From assembly GCF_900105245.1 (NCBI RefSeq), contig NZ_FNSZ01000001.1, positions 3,162,001 to 3,226,000 on the forward strand: a DNA stretch of 64,000 nt. The letters run 5' to 3'. Both the position numbers and the translations under genes were made by a program. This document shows, piece by piece, positions 37,347-46,761 of the stretch (the first letter of the stretch is position 1; each line of letters opens with the position of its first letter). The notes under the pieces are model-generated. The model searched no databases. It saw only the letters and a program-made list of their open reading frames with translations, and was not told the DNA's origin. The stretch comes from Streptomyces sp. 1222.5 (GTDB lineage: Bacteria; Actinomycetota; Actinomycetes; Streptomycetales; Streptomycetaceae).

Positions 37347-37480
37347 CGCCCGGCCGTCCGGTCCGGGTGCTCACAGACGTCCGGGCCTCGCGGAGTGGGC
37401 CGGTGGACGCGACGCCGTGCGCGCTCGTGGCTGCCCCCTGCCCTCCGCCAGGCCCTGTGCCGAGCGAGGGAGAGCCCCAC

Positions 37481-39850
37481 GTGACCATCGCGCCAGCAGA
37501 CCCGGCTTCAGTCAGCGAGCTGAAGACCGCCGGTCCCGGTGCCGCGCTGCTGCGGACCCTGACCGAGCTGACCGCCGACCTCCCCGACGCCGACCCCGGC
37601 CGGGTCGCCGCCGCCGCGCTGCGCGGCCGGTCCGCGCGGGCCGACGAGGCGGAGTTGCGCGAGCTGGCCACGGAGGCGGCCGCCGGCCTGATCTCCGAGG
37701 ACCCCGCCTACTCCCGGCTGGCCGCCCGACTGCTGACCCTCGCCATCCGCGAGGAGGCCGCCTCGCAGGGCGTCACCTCGTTCACCGAGTCCGTGGCCGT
37801 GGGACACCGGGAGGGGCTCATCGCGGACCGGACCGCCGAGTTCGTCCGGCTGCACGCCGGGCGGCTGGACGCGCTGGTCGACCGGGCCGCCGACGACCGC
37901 TTCGGCTACTTCGGCCTGCGCACCCTGCACAGCCGCTACCTGCTGCGGCACCCCTTCACCCGCAAGGTCGTCGAGACGCCCCAGCACTTCATGCTGCGGG
38001 TCGCCGCCGGCCTGGCCGAGGACGACACCACCCGCTCGGTGGACGAGGTCGCGGCGCTCTACAGGCTCATGAGCCGCCTCGACTACCTGCCGTCCTCCCC
38101 CACCCTGTTCAACTCCGGTACGCGGCACCCGCAGATGTCGTCCTGCTACCTGCTGGACTCCCCGCTGGACGAGCTGGACTCCATCTACGACCGCTACCAC
38201 CAGGTCGCGCGGCTCTCCAAGCACGCCGGCGGGATCGGTCTGTCGTACTCCCGGATCCGCAGCCGCGGTTCGCTGATCCGTGGCACCAACGGGCACTCCA
38301 ACGGCATCGTCCCGTTCCTGAAGACCCTGGACGCCTCGGTGGCCGCGGTGAACCAGGGCGGCCGGCGCAAGGGCGCGGCCGCGGTGTACCTGGAGACCTG
38401 GCACTCCGACATCGAGGAGTTCCTGGAGCTGCGGGACAACACCGGTGAGGACGCCCGCCGTACGCACAACCTGAACCTGGCGCACTGGATCCCGGACGAG
38501 TTCATGCGCCGCGTCAACGCCGACGAGCAGTGGTCGCTGTTCTCCCCGGCGGACGTGCCCGAGCTGGTGGACCTGTGGGGCGCGGAGTTCGACGCCGCGT
38601 ACCGCGAGGCCGAGGCCGCCGGGCTGGCCCGGAAGACCATCGCTGCCCGTGACCTGTACGGCCGCATGATGCGCACGCTGGCACAGACCGGCAACGGCTG
38701 GATGACCTTCAAGGACGCGGCCAACCGCACCGCCAACCAGACGGCCGAGCCGGGCCACGTCGTCCACTCCTCGAACCTCTGCACGGAGATCCTGGAGGTC
38801 ACGGACGACGGCGAGACCGCGGTCTGCAACCTGGGCTCGGTCAACCTGGGCGCCTTCGTCGTCGACGGCGACATCGACTGGGAGCGGCTGGACGAGACGG
38901 TCCGCACCGCCGTCACCTTCCTCGACCGCGTCGTGGACATCAACTTCTACCCGACCGAGCAGGCGGGCCGCTCCAACGCCAGATGGCGGCCGGTGGGCCT
39001 CGGCGCGATGGGTCTGCAGGACGTCTTCTTCAAGCTGCGGCTGCCCTTCGACTCCCCCGAGGCCAAGGCCCTGTCGACGCGGATCGCCGAGCGCATCATG
39101 CTGGCCGCGTACGAGGCCTCCGCCGACCTCGCCGAGCGCAACGGCCCGCTGCCGGCCTGGGAGAAGACCCGTACCGCCCGCGGTGTGCTGCACCCCGACC
39201 ACTACGGCGTGGAGCCGGCCTGGCCGGAGCGCTGGGCGGCGCTGCGCGAGCGGATCGCCTCGGTCGGCATGCGCAACTCGCTGCTCCTCGCCATCGCCCC
39301 GACCGCCACCATCGCCTCCATCGCGGGCGTCTACGAGTGCATCGAGCCGCAGGTCTCCAACCTGTTCAAGCGCGAGACGCTGTCGGGTGAGTTCCTCCAG
39401 GTCAACTCCTATCTGGTGCGGGACCTGAAGGACCTGGGCGTGTGGGACGCGCGCACCCGCGAGGCGCTGCGCGAGTCCAACGGCTCGGTGCAGGACTTCG
39501 CCTGGATCCCGGCGGACGTGCGGCAGCTGTACCGCACCGCCTGGGAGATCCCGCAGCGCGGCCTCATCGACATGGCCGCGGCGCGTACCCCGTACCTGGA
39601 TCAGGCGCAGTCGCTGAACCTGTTCCTGGAGACGCCGACCATCGGCAAGCTCTCCTCGATGTACGCGTACGCCTGGAAGTCGGGCCTGAAGACGACGTAC
39701 TACCTGCGCTCCCGTCCGGCGACGCGGATCGCCCGGGCCGCCCAGGCCCAGGCGCAGAGCCAGGCGCCCATCCCCGTCCAGCAGGTCGCCGAGCCCGACG
39801 CGGTCGCCTGCTCCCTTGAGAACCCCGAGTCCTGCGAGGCCTGCCAGTGA
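37481..39850 (+). CDS. nrdA: Class Ia ribonucleotide reductase large subunit NrdA, 789 aa
   Basis: NrdA reduces ribonucleoside diphosphates with the radical supplied by NrdB. Active-site segments are SSCYLLDSPLDELDS, NLCTEILEV with CNLGSVNLGAFV, and APTATIASIAGVYECIEPQ. The C-terminal redox cysteines are in SCEACQ. The N terminus has only the later part of an ATP-cone (EAAAGLISEDPAYSRLAARLL). The usual VxKRDG start is not seen, so dATP feedback may be reduced or lost. The GTG at 37481 follows GAGGGAGAG. The stop overlaps nrdB. Confidence 0.95.
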   Translation: MTIAPADPASVSELKTAGPGAALLRTLTELTADLPDADPGRVAAAALRGRSARADEAELRELATEAAAGLISEDPAYSRLAARLLTLAIREEAASQGVTSFTESVAVGHREGLIADRTAEFVRLHAGRLDALVDRAADDRFGYFGLRTLHSRYLLRHPFTRKVVETPQHFMLRVAAGLAEDDTTRSVDEVAALYRLMSRLDYLPSSPTLFNSGTRHPQMSSCYLLDSPLDELDSIYDRYHQVARLSKHAGGIGLSYSRIRSRGSLIRGTNGHSNGIVPFLKTLDASVAAVNQGGRRKGAAAVYLETWHSDIEEFLELRDNTGEDARRTHNLNLAHWIPDEFMRRVNADEQWSLFSPADVPELVDLWGAEFDAAYREAEAAGLARKTIAARDLYGRMMRTLAQTGNGWMTFKDAANRTANQTAEPGHVVHSSNLCTEILEVTDDGETAVCNLGSVNLGAFVVDGDIDWERLDETVRTAVTFLDRVVDINFYPTEQAGRSNARWRPVGLGAMGLQDVFFKLRLPFDSPEAKALSTRIAERIMLAAYEASADLAERNGPLPAWEKTRTARGVLHPDHYGVEPAWPERWAALRERIASVGMRNSLLLAIAPTATIASIAGVYECIEPQVSNLFKRETLSGEFLQVNSYLVRDLKDLGVWDARTREALRESNGSVQDFAWIPADVRQLYRTAWEIPQRGLIDMAAARTPYLDQAQSLNLFLETPTIGKLSSMYAYAWKSGLKTTYYLRSRPATRIARAAQAQAQSQAPIPVQQVAEPDAVACSLENPESCEACQ

Positions 39851-40863
39851 TGACCACCCGTAACCAGAACCTCCTCGACCCGGGCTTCGAGCTGACCCTG
39901 CGTCCCATGCGCTACCCGGACTTCTACGAGCGCTACCGGGACGCCATCAAGAACACCTGGACCGTGGAGGAGGTCGACCTGCACTCGGACGTGGCCGACC
40001 TCGCAAAGCTGTCCCCGGAGGAGCAGCACCTGATCGGCCGGCTGGTCGCGTTCTTCGCGACGGGCGACTCGATCGTCGCGAACAACCTGGTGCTGACGCT
40101 GTACAAGCACATCAACTCCCCGGAGGCGCGCCTGTACCTGTCGCGCCAGCTGTTCGAGGAGGCCGTGCACGTCCAGTTCTATCTGACGCTGCTCGACACC
40201 TACCTTCCCGACCCGGAGGACCGGGCCGCCGCCTTCGCCGCCGTGGAGAACATCCCGTCGATCCGCGAGAAGGCCGGGTTCTGCTTCAAGTGGATCAACG
40301 AGGTGGAGAAGCTGGACCGCCTCGAGTCGAAGGCGGACCGCCGCCGCTTCCTGCTCAACCTGAGCTGCTTCGCCGCGTGCATCGAGGGGCTGTTCTTCTA
40401 CGGCGCCTTCGCGTACGTCTACTGGTTCCGCAGCCGGGGTCTGCTGCACGGTCTCGCCACGGGCACCAACTGGGTGTTCCGCGACGAGACGATGCACATG
40501 TCCTTCGCCTTCGAGGTGGTCGACACCGTCCGCAAGGAGGAGCCGGACCTGTTCGACGACGAGCTCCAGCAGCAGGTCACCGACATGCTGCGGGAGGCCG
40601 TCGAGGCGGAGCTGCAGTTCGCGCGCGACCTGTGCGGTGACGGCCTGCCCGGCATGAACACCGACTCCATGCGCCAGTACCTGGAGTGCGTCGCCGACCA
40701 GCGTCTGACGCGTCTCGGCTTCGCCCCGGTGTACGGCTCGGAGAACCCCTTCTCCTTCATGGAGCTGCAGGGCGTCCAGGAGCTGACGAACTTCTTCGAG
40801 CGCCGCCCGTCCGCGTACCAGGTCGCCGTGGAGGGCACGGTCGACTTCGACGAGGACTTCTGA
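39850..40863 (+). CDS. nrdB: Class Ia ribonucleotide reductase small subunit NrdB, 337 aa
   Basis: NrdB carries the diferric-tyrosyl radical cofactor. The iron ligands and radical Tyr are visible in LFEEAVHVQFY (Glu, His and Tyr spaced as in E. coli E115/H118/Y122), with further ligands in FRDETMHMSFAFE. The ATG at 39850 overlaps the nrdA stop (GTGATGA). A GTG one codon earlier is an equivalent alternative. It should be transcribed with nrdA under the riboswitch and NrdR boxes. Confidence 0.96.
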   Translation: MTTRNQNLLDPGFELTLRPMRYPDFYERYRDAIKNTWTVEEVDLHSDVADLAKLSPEEQHLIGRLVAFFATGDSIVANNLVLTLYKHINSPEARLYLSRQLFEEAVHVQFYLTLLDTYLPDPEDRAAAFAAVENIPSIREKAGFCFKWINEVEKLDRLESKADRRRFLLNLSCFAACIEGLFFYGAFAYVYWFRSRGLLHGLATGTNWVFRDETMHMSFAFEVVDTVRKEEPDLFDDELQQQVTDMLREAVEAELQFARDLCGDGLPGMNTDSMRQYLECVADQRLTRLGFAPVYGSENPFSFMELQGVQELTNFFERRPSAYQVAVEGTVDFDEDF

Positions 40864-40873
40864 CCGGCCGCAC

Positions 40874-41104
40874 TCAGGCGGCGCGGGTCGCGCCGTGGTG
40901 ACGGCGGGACTTGACGGCCCTCCGGGGGGCCGGCGGCTGCGGGGACGCGGCCGCCGGCCGCCGCCCGCTGCGCTCGGCCTCCCTGAGCTGCCGGTCGATA
41001 CGCCGGTCGCGCACGATGCCGAGCACGGACGGGAGGACCAGCAGGAGCAGGATCCCGAGGGTGGCGGTCATTCCGATCAGGCCTTCGATCTGGTTTCCGT
41101 TCAT
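40874..41104 (-). CDS. Small single-pass membrane protein antisense to the nrdB-AraC gap, 76 aa
   Basis: It begins MNGNQIEGLIGMTATLG, has one transmembrane helix (ATLGILLLLVLPSVLGIV) and a basic Arg/Ala/Pro tail. Third codon positions are strongly G/C, which supports coding. It lies on the opposite strand between nrdB and the AraC-type gene. If those two are one operon, as in the published nrdABS unit, this gene is transcribed against it. The function is unknown. Confidence 0.65.
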   Translation of the reverse strand: MNGNQIEGLIGMTATLGILLLLVLPSVLGIVRDRRIDRQLREAERSGRRPAAASPQPPAPRRAVKSRRHHGATRAA

Positions 41105-41197
41105 GGACACCACTGTCGCGCCGAATGCTCCTTACCGTGAGTGGCAGGACTGCCGCAGACCCTCGAATTACTGCCACCGACGAGGCACACTGGCAGC

Positions 41198-42163
41198 ATG
41201 CTGAAGAACGTGGCCGCAGTACTGCTGGACGGGGTGCACCCCTTCGAGCTGGGTGTCGTGTGCGAGGTGTTCGGCATCGACCGCAGCGACGAGGGGCTGC
41301 CGGTGTACGACTTCGCGGTGGTCTCGGCGGAGGGACCGACGCTGAGCACGCATGTCGGCGGGCTCTCCGTGTCGACGCCGTACGGCCTGGAGCGGCTGGA
41401 GGAGGCCGACCTGATCGCCGTGCCCGCCGGGGCCGACTACGTCGTCCGGGACTATCCGCCCGCGCTGCTCGACGCCCTGGTGCGGGCCGTGGAGCGGGGC
41501 ACCCGGGTGCTCAGCGTGTGCTCGGGCGTCTTCGTGCTCGGCGCGGCCGGACTGCTCGACGGACGCCGGTGCAGTGTGCACTGGCGGCAGGCCGGGGAGC
41601 TGGCGCTGCGCAATCCGCGGGCGGTCATCGAGCCGGACGTCCTCTACGTCGACGAGGACCCCGTCATCACGTCCGCCGGCACCGCCGCCGGGATCGACGC
41701 CTGTCTGCACCTGGTGCGCAAGGAACAGGGTCCGGAGGTCGCCAACAAGATCGCCCGCCGTATGGTGGTGCCGCCGCACCGGGACGGCGGACAGGCGCAG
41801 TACATCGAGCGGCCGCTGCCGCGGACCTCGTGCGACACCGTCGGGGAGGTCCTGGTGTGGATGGAGGAGCACCTCGACCATGAGGTGACCGTGGAGCAGC
41901 TCGCCGCCCGCGCCCACATGTCGCCGCGCACCTTCGCTCGCCGGTTCCAGCAGGAGACGGGGACCACGCCCTACCGGTGGATCCTTCGCCAACGGGTGCT
42001 GCTGGCACAGGAGTTGCTGGAGGGCTCGGACGAGACGATGGACGCGATCGCCTGGCGCACCGGGTTCGGCACGGCGGCCGCGCTGCGGCACCAGTTCGTC
42101 CGGGCGATCGGGACGACTCCGAACGCCTACCGGCGCGCGTTCCGGGGCCCGCAGGCCGCCTGA
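41198..42163 (+). CDS. nrdS: GlxA-type AraC regulator (DJ-1/PfpI domain plus AraC HTH), NrdS-like, 321 aa
   Basis: The N-terminal 190 residues form a DJ-1/PfpI-like sensor domain (VAAVLLDGVHPFELGVVCEV, RVLSVCSGVFVLGAAGLLDG with the nucleophile-elbow Cys). The C-terminal 110 residues form an AraC HTH (TVEQLAARAHMSPRTFARRF, GSDETMDAIAWRTGFGTAAA). In S. coelicolor the AraC-type gene after nrdAB is named nrdS. The gap of about 330 bases and the antisense small gene here leave room for separate transcription. The ATG at 41198 gives the family-typical N terminus. Confidence 0.9.
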   Translation: MLKNVAAVLLDGVHPFELGVVCEVFGIDRSDEGLPVYDFAVVSAEGPTLSTHVGGLSVSTPYGLERLEEADLIAVPAGADYVVRDYPPALLDALVRAVERGTRVLSVCSGVFVLGAAGLLDGRRCSVHWRQAGELALRNPRAVIEPDVLYVDEDPVITSAGTAAGIDACLHLVRKEQGPEVANKIARRMVVPPHRDGGQAQYIERPLPRTSCDTVGEVLVWMEEHLDHEVTVEQLAARAHMSPRTFARRFQQETGTTPYRWILRQRVLLAQELLEGSDETMDAIAWRTGFGTAAALRHQFVRAIGTTPNAYRRAFRGPQAA

Positions 42164-42185
42164 ACGCGCGCCGGTATCAGGCGCC

Positions 42186-43556
42186 CTACCAGGGCATCGC
42201 CCGCAGGCGCAGGTCGTGCGGACGCAGCGTGATGCCCACGCGTGTGCTGTCGTTCGACCCGCCGACCTGCTCGAAGCGGTACTTCGCCGAGATCGCCGCG
42301 GTGATCAGGCTCAGCTGGGTCATGGAGAAGTGGTCGCTCGGGCACTTGCGGTTGCCCACGCTGAACGGGCTCATCGCGTACTTCGGCACGTCCTTGGCCC
42401 GCTCGGGCCGCCAGCGGTCGGGGTCGAAGTCGAGGTGGCCCTCGTAGGAGCGGGCGTCGCGCTGGATCGCGTACGGGCTGTAGACGATGTCGGCCCCGGC
42501 CGGAATGCGATAGCCGCCGAGCGCGGTGTCGGTCACCGCGCGCCGCGTCAAAATCCATACGGCGGGCCTGAGCCGCATGGCCTCGACCACGACATTGTTC
42601 GTGTGCGTCAGTGAGCGGACGTGCTCGAATCCGACGGGTCGGCCACCGGTCACGGATTCGACCTCGGTCCGTACCTTCTCGGCGTGTTCCGGATGTTCCG
42701 CGAGGACCTGGAGCAACCACATGATCGTGGACGCGACTGTTTCGCTGCCGGGGGTGAGTATCGCGACGACCTGGTCGTGGATCTCCTGTTCCCCGATGGG
42801 GTCGCCATTGTCGTCCTTCGCCTCCAGCAATGCCGTCAGCAAATCGTCCGGCTTTTGACCAGATGCCCTCCGCTCGGCGACGATCTCGTCGACCAGCAGA
42901 TGCAAATCGGCCAGTGCCCGGTTGAATTCGCGGTTGGCCGGGAACGGCAGCTGGTACAGCGGCCCCAGCGGAACCACCATCCTCCGGTACATGCCGCGGA
43001 AGACGGTGGCGAGGTCGTTGCTGAGCCGCTCGGCGCGCTCGTCCATGTATTCGCCGCGCAGCAGACAGCGGGCGGCGATGCGGACGGCGACCCGGAAGGA
43101 CTCCGAGGTGCAGTCGATGGTCTCGCCGGGCCGCCAGCGCACGGTCAGCGCGTGCGCCTCCTCCTCCATCACCGGCCCGTAGTCCGGGATCGCGTCGAGC
43201 CGGAACGCGGGCTGGATGGTGCGCCGCTGACGCCGGTGCCGGGGGCCGTTGGCGGTGGCCACGCCCTCCTTGCCGAGCAGTCCCTCGAGGGACTCCCACA
43301 GGGGTCCGTCGATCTTGAAGTCGGGGCTCAGGGCCAGTGCGCCGGTGAGCGCCGGCGTGGTGACGGCGTACACCGTCTTGGGGCCGAGCCGCAGGCGTAC
43401 GACGTCGCCGTGCCGGCCCAGCCCGGACATGAACGCGAGCGGGTCGCGGACCAGCTTCAGGCCGTGCCCGAGGCCCGGCACCGCGCCCCCGGCCAGCGGG
43501 GGCTCCCGCAGCTCCGCCGCCTCGGGGGCCACGGGCTTCACAGACTCGACGGTCAT
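42186..43556 (-). CDS. Cytochrome P450 CYP170-type (albaflavenone synthase), 456 aa
   Basis: The gene follows the sesquiterpene cyclase and overlaps it by 4 bases. Its S. coelicolor counterpart CYP170A1 oxidises epi-isozizaene to albaflavenol and albaflavenone. The I-helix reads [12 protein letters not shown], the ExxR is VVEAMRLRP (Glu325/Arg328), and the heme loop is [13 protein letters not shown] with Cys405. The residue after the Cys is Pro, followed by Ser where most P450s have Gly, as in CYP170A1. Residues 248-252 read DDNGD, matching the second terpene-synthase motif described for CYP170A1. Confidence 0.95.
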   Translation of the reverse strand: MTVESVKPVAPEAAELREPPLAGGAVPGLGHGLKLVRDPLAFMSGLGRHGDVVRLRLGPKTVYAVTTPALTGALALSPDFKIDGPLWESLEGLLGKEGVATANGPRHRRQRRTIQPAFRLDAIPDYGPVMEEEAHALTVRWRPGETIDCTSESFRVAVRIAARCLLRGEYMDERAERLSNDLATVFRGMYRRMVVPLGPLYQLPFPANREFNRALADLHLLVDEIVAERRASGQKPDDLLTALLEAKDDNGDPIGEQEIHDQVVAILTPGSETVASTIMWLLQVLAEHPEHAEKVRTEVESVTGGRPVGFEHVRSLTHTNNVVVEAMRLRPAVWILTRRAVTDTALGGYRIPAGADIVYSPYAIQRDARSYEGHLDFDPDRWRPERAKDVPKYAMSPFSVGNRKCPSDHFSMTQLSLITAAISAKYRFEQVGGSNDSTRVGITLRPHDLRLRAMPW

Positions 43557-44638
43557 TTCTCACCTGCCGCTTCGTTGGTGACGTACGGGGGCGTGGACCG
43601 GTCGTCCCAGCTGTCGACCATGTACCGGCCGGACTCGTGGTGGAACCAGTAGACGGAGCTGAACCAGTCGCGCATATTGCCGACGCAGGCGCGGACGGCG
43701 GCGCTCAATTCCTTGCCGCTCACCGTGCCGTCGTCGATTTCGTCGGCGAGCCGTAGGGCGTCCCGTTCGGCCACGATGAATTCGTCGACGCATTTCTCGA
43801 CACGCCGCCTCATTTCGTCCACGGCTTCTTCGAGAGTCAGCCCCTGGTGCGTGACGAGACTGATTCCGAGATTGTGGACCTCGTCGCCCGCTATTTCCTT
43901 GGGCAGTGAGCACAGGTCGTTGTACCAGGCGGCGAATTCCTGACTCAGCAGTGCGGCCCGGCGATAAGCGGGTTTCTTCCTCACCACGTCCGGAAGTTCG
44001 CATCCGGCGCTCGGCTCCAGCAGGTCCGTCCATATCCAGTGCGCGAAGGTGTGGCGGCGCAGGGCGAGGTATTCCTCGACGCCGGGCACATATCCCTCGG
44101 TGCGGTTGTGGAACTCACGGTCGTACGCCTCGATCACCGCGTGGAAGTGCCGGGCGAACCGCTGGTTCCAGGTGCGGGGCAGGAACCCGTACAGCCGCAG
44201 CACGCTGTCGGCGAACCCCGCGACCAGCGGGTCCGGGTGGTGCAGGTGGTGCTTGGGCGCGTCGAGCGCCGCGTGCAGGCGGTACCGCAGCCGCCGCCAC
44301 TCGCCGGCCCGTCCGTGCACCACGTGGCGGTCGTGCCGGTCGTCCCAGACGAAGAACCAGGCGCTGTAGTCGGCTATGGCCTGCAGGACCTCGTCGGGGG
44401 CGCCGATGTAGTACCCCGCCATGAGGTCGGTGTAGCAAAGTCCGTCGGCATATTCCTGCACCTTGTCCGCCGGCATGAGCCGTTTTTCCAGCAGCCAGTG
44501 CCGCGTCTTCTCCTGTAGTCGCGGCCAATACGGGTGCAGTTGCCGGGGAAAGGCGGACTCGATCACCGGGAGTGCCAGTGAGGGTGGGACCACCACCGCC
44601 GTCGGTGTCGCTGTGGTGCTGTGTGGGAAAGCTTGCAC
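43553..44638 (-). CDS. eizS: Epi-isozizaene synthase (sesquiterpene cyclase), 361 aa
   Basis: A class I terpene cyclase converting farnesyl diphosphate to epi-isozizaene, precursor of the antibiotic sesquiterpene ketone albaflavenone. The aspartate-rich metal motif DDRHD is at residues 99-103 ([12 protein letters not shown]), and the NSE triad is in [11 protein letters not shown]. The pyrophosphate sensor RY pair lies near the C-terminal [15 protein letters not shown] at 44638, with GAGAGGGG eight bases upstream, gives 361 residues, the same as the S. coelicolor enzyme. The longer frame upstream is promoter sequence. It is co-translated with the P450. Confidence 0.96.
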   Translation of the reverse strand: MQAFPHSTTATPTAVVVPPSLALPVIESAFPRQLHPYWPRLQEKTRHWLLEKRLMPADKVQEYADGLCYTDLMAGYYIGAPDEVLQAIADYSAWFFVWDDRHDRHVVHGRAGEWRRLRYRLHAALDAPKHHLHHPDPLVAGFADSVLRLYGFLPRTWNQRFARHFHAVIEAYDREFHNRTEGYVPGVEEYLALRRHTFAHWIWTDLLEPSAGCELPDVVRKKPAYRRAALLSQEFAAWYNDLCSLPKEIAGDEVHNLGISLVTHQGLTLEEAVDEMRRRVEKCVDEFIVAERDALRLADEIDDGTVSGKELSAAVRACVGNMRDWFSSVYWFHHESGRYMVDSWDDRSTPPYVTNEAAGEK

Positions 44639-44875
44639 AGAACAAACCCCTCTCAGCCGCCAGGAGCGCACGCCCCTCCCGTCGTGCCGGGCGTGCGCCG
44701 TTGCGTATCCCGCACTTACATTCAGCACCACAACTGACCGCCGTGGGAACGGATTTGCTCCACTCACTACCCCAAGGTGCCGAGAATCTCCCCTTGCGTG
44801 ACCGATTGGGGATCGCCGGGAGGGCGGAAGCGACCGGATGTACGACGCACGGACGAGCGAACGCACTCATGCCAA

Positions 44876-44913
44876 GGGGCGCCCGGCCGGGAGTGATCCC
44901 GGCCGGGCGCCCC
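44876..44913 (-). terminator. Very strong terminator downstream of def
   Basis: GGGGCGCCCGGCCGGGA (44876-44892) pairs perfectly over 17 bp with TCCCGGCCGGGCGCCCC (44897-44913) with a GTGA loop, 17 bases after the def stop. It isolates def from the terpene operon. Confidence 0.85.
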
Positions 44914-44929
44914 TACTGCCCTGCGCCGA

Positions 44930-45580
44930 CTAGTCGTTGGCGACCACGGGGTAGCGTGGCTCGTTCTCGGCCATCTGCCGCAGCGCGTCCTTGCGGTCCC
45001 GCTTGGACAGCCGGTCGATGTAGAGGTAGCCGTAGAGGTGGTCGGTCTCGTGCTGCAAACAGCGTGCGAAGTAGCCGGTGCCCCGGACCTTGATCGGGTT
45101 GCCCTTCTCGTCCTGGCCGGTCACCTCGGCGTAGTCGGGGCGCGCGAGCGGCGCGTACGCGGTCGGCACCGACAGGCAGCCCTCGTTGCTGTCGTCCAGC
45201 CGGCGCTGCTCGGCGGGCAGCTCCACGAGCTTCGGGTTGCACACCACACCGACGTGCCGCTCGCCCTCGTCGTCGGGGCAGTCGTACACGAAGACCTTCA
45301 GGTCGACCCCGATCTGGTTCGCGGCCAGGCCCACGCCCTCGGCGGTGCGCTGGCTCGCGAACATGTCCGCGACCAGCTGCTGCAGCTCCTCGCCGAACTC
45401 GGTGACGTCCTTGCACTCCTTGTGCAGCACCGGGTTGCCGACGACCGTGATCGGGCGCGAGGTCCCGCGCTCCCGCCAGGCCGTCTCGCGCTCCTCGCAG
45501 TCCTCCGTGTCCACGACATAGCCCTCGTCGTCGACGGGGAGCACGCCCGCGTGCTGCTGATCGGTGTCCTGCTGCGCCAT
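44930..45580 (-). CDS. def: Peptide deformylase, 216 aa
   Basis: It removes the formyl group from the N-terminal methionine of nascent proteins. All three family motifs are present: [11 protein letters not shown] (motif I), EGCLSVP with the metal-binding Cys (II), and QHETDHLYG with the HExxH metal ligands (III). An N-terminal extension of about 40 acidic residues precedes the enzyme domain, as in several actinomycete deformylases. The actinonin-type drug target is this enzyme class. Confidence 0.96.
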   Translation of the reverse strand: MAQQDTDQQHAGVLPVDDEGYVVDTEDCEERETAWRERGTSRPITVVGNPVLHKECKDVTEFGEELQQLVADMFASQRTAEGVGLAANQIGVDLKVFVYDCPDDEGERHVGVVCNPKLVELPAEQRRLDDSNEGCLSVPTAYAPLARPDYAEVTGQDEKGNPIKVRGTGYFARCLQHETDHLYGYLYIDRLSKRDRKDALRQMAENEPRYPVVAND

Positions 45581-45653
45581 GACCGACGTATGCCTTCCTG
45601 CAAGCCTGGAAATTTCTGCGAGTACAGCCTAAAGGCGGCTGGTCACGGGCGGC

Positions 45654-46661
45654 TCAGCAAACCTCTTCGAGATCCCGCCAGTCCCGCGAGTCCGGGCTGT
45701 CGGCCACCCACCCGTCCAGCAGACCCCGGACCAGCGAGGCCGGCGCCGCGACCCCGCACTCCCGCTCCGGGACCCACAGCTGTCCGTCCGTCCGGTGCCC
45801 CAGCGGCCCGGGATGACCCGGCTCGCTGTGGTCGTGCGGATCCAGGTGCACCCCTTCGCCCTCGTCCGACGGCATCCGCGACTCCGAGCACATCCGGCAC
45901 AGCAGCCGTACCGACGAGGACCAGTCCTCGGCGGCGAACCCCGCGTCGGCCGCCAGCTGCTCCAGCGCGTCGCGGTCCGCCTCCGTGGCCGCCTCCAGCA
46001 GGACCACCCAGGTGGGGACGGGGGACGGCGCCCACAGCTCGATCTCGTCGAAGACGGGATAACTGTGCCCGATGGACGTCGTGCGCTCGCCGTGCGGGAC
46101 GCCGTCGTGCAGCACGACCTCGCCCCAGCGGCGTCCGGAGGAGGGAAGCGGGATGGACAGCACCTCCATCCGCGCCGGGTCCAGCCTGCGGCCCCACACG
46201 ACCTCGGCCTCACCCTCCGGGGAGAGCCGTACGGCCGCGCTGCCCAGCTCCATGCCCACCGGCTCGCCGGAGACGGGGGCGCCGAGACCGCCCTTCGGCC
46301 GCGAGGACCCGCCGGGCACCTTCAGCCCGTACGCCTGCCAGGCGCGACGGGCCAGCGGCCAGTCCTGCAGGGCGGTGGCGGCGATGCCGACGTTCCACCA
46401 GTCGGGGGCGCCGGCCTCCCGGTCCAGCAGGGCGACCGCCCGCAGACCGGCGGCCCGGGCCTGCTCCCAGTCGTGCCGGAACTTGTGCAGCAGGGCGAGG
46501 TTGAACCAGGACTCCGCCAGCCAGGGCTCCAGGTCGGCGGCGCGTGTCAGCAGCTCGCCCGCGTCCTCGTACCGGCCGTCGCCGATCAAGGTGAACGCGC
46601 GGTCGGTGGCCTGCCGCCAGGAGGCGGAGGGCCGGTGCCGTCCCTTGCCGAAGATCCTCAC
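45654..46661 (-). CDS. Tetratricopeptide-repeat protein, 335 aa
   Basis: The N-terminal 110 residues contain three TPR-like helix pairs (AFTLIGDGRYEDAGELLTRA, ESWFNLALLHKFRHDWEQAR, WWNVGIAATALQDWPLARRA). The rest is a Streptomyces-specific domain with an enzyme-unlike, Trp/Pro-rich pattern (WGRRLDPARMEVLSIPLPSS) and a Cys pair in LLCRMCSES. GTG at 46661 is preferred, giving VRIFGKGRHRPSASW at the start. An ATG at 46769 is in frame but overlaps the upstream gene and adds 36 unconserved-looking residues. The function is unknown. Confidence 0.85.
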   Translation of the reverse strand: MRIFGKGRHRPSASWRQATDRAFTLIGDGRYEDAGELLTRAADLEPWLAESWFNLALLHKFRHDWEQARAAGLRAVALLDREAGAPDWWNVGIAATALQDWPLARRAWQAYGLKVPGGSSRPKGGLGAPVSGEPVGMELGSAAVRLSPEGEAEVVWGRRLDPARMEVLSIPLPSSGRRWGEVVLHDGVPHGERTTSIGHSYPVFDEIELWAPSPVPTWVVLLEAATEADRDALEQLAADAGFAAEDWSSSVRLLCRMCSESRMPSDEGEGVHLDPHDHSEPGHPGPLGHRTDGQLWVPERECGVAAPASLVRGLLDGWVADSPDSRDWRDLEEVC

Positions 46662-46761
46662 GATTCCCGCCTGCCAGTTCCAGTTCCGCTCAGTGGGCTG
46701 GCTTGTGCCCCCGGACACCCTCTCCCTCGCATCCAACCACGTGCGGTGGGAAAGGCGCTCA

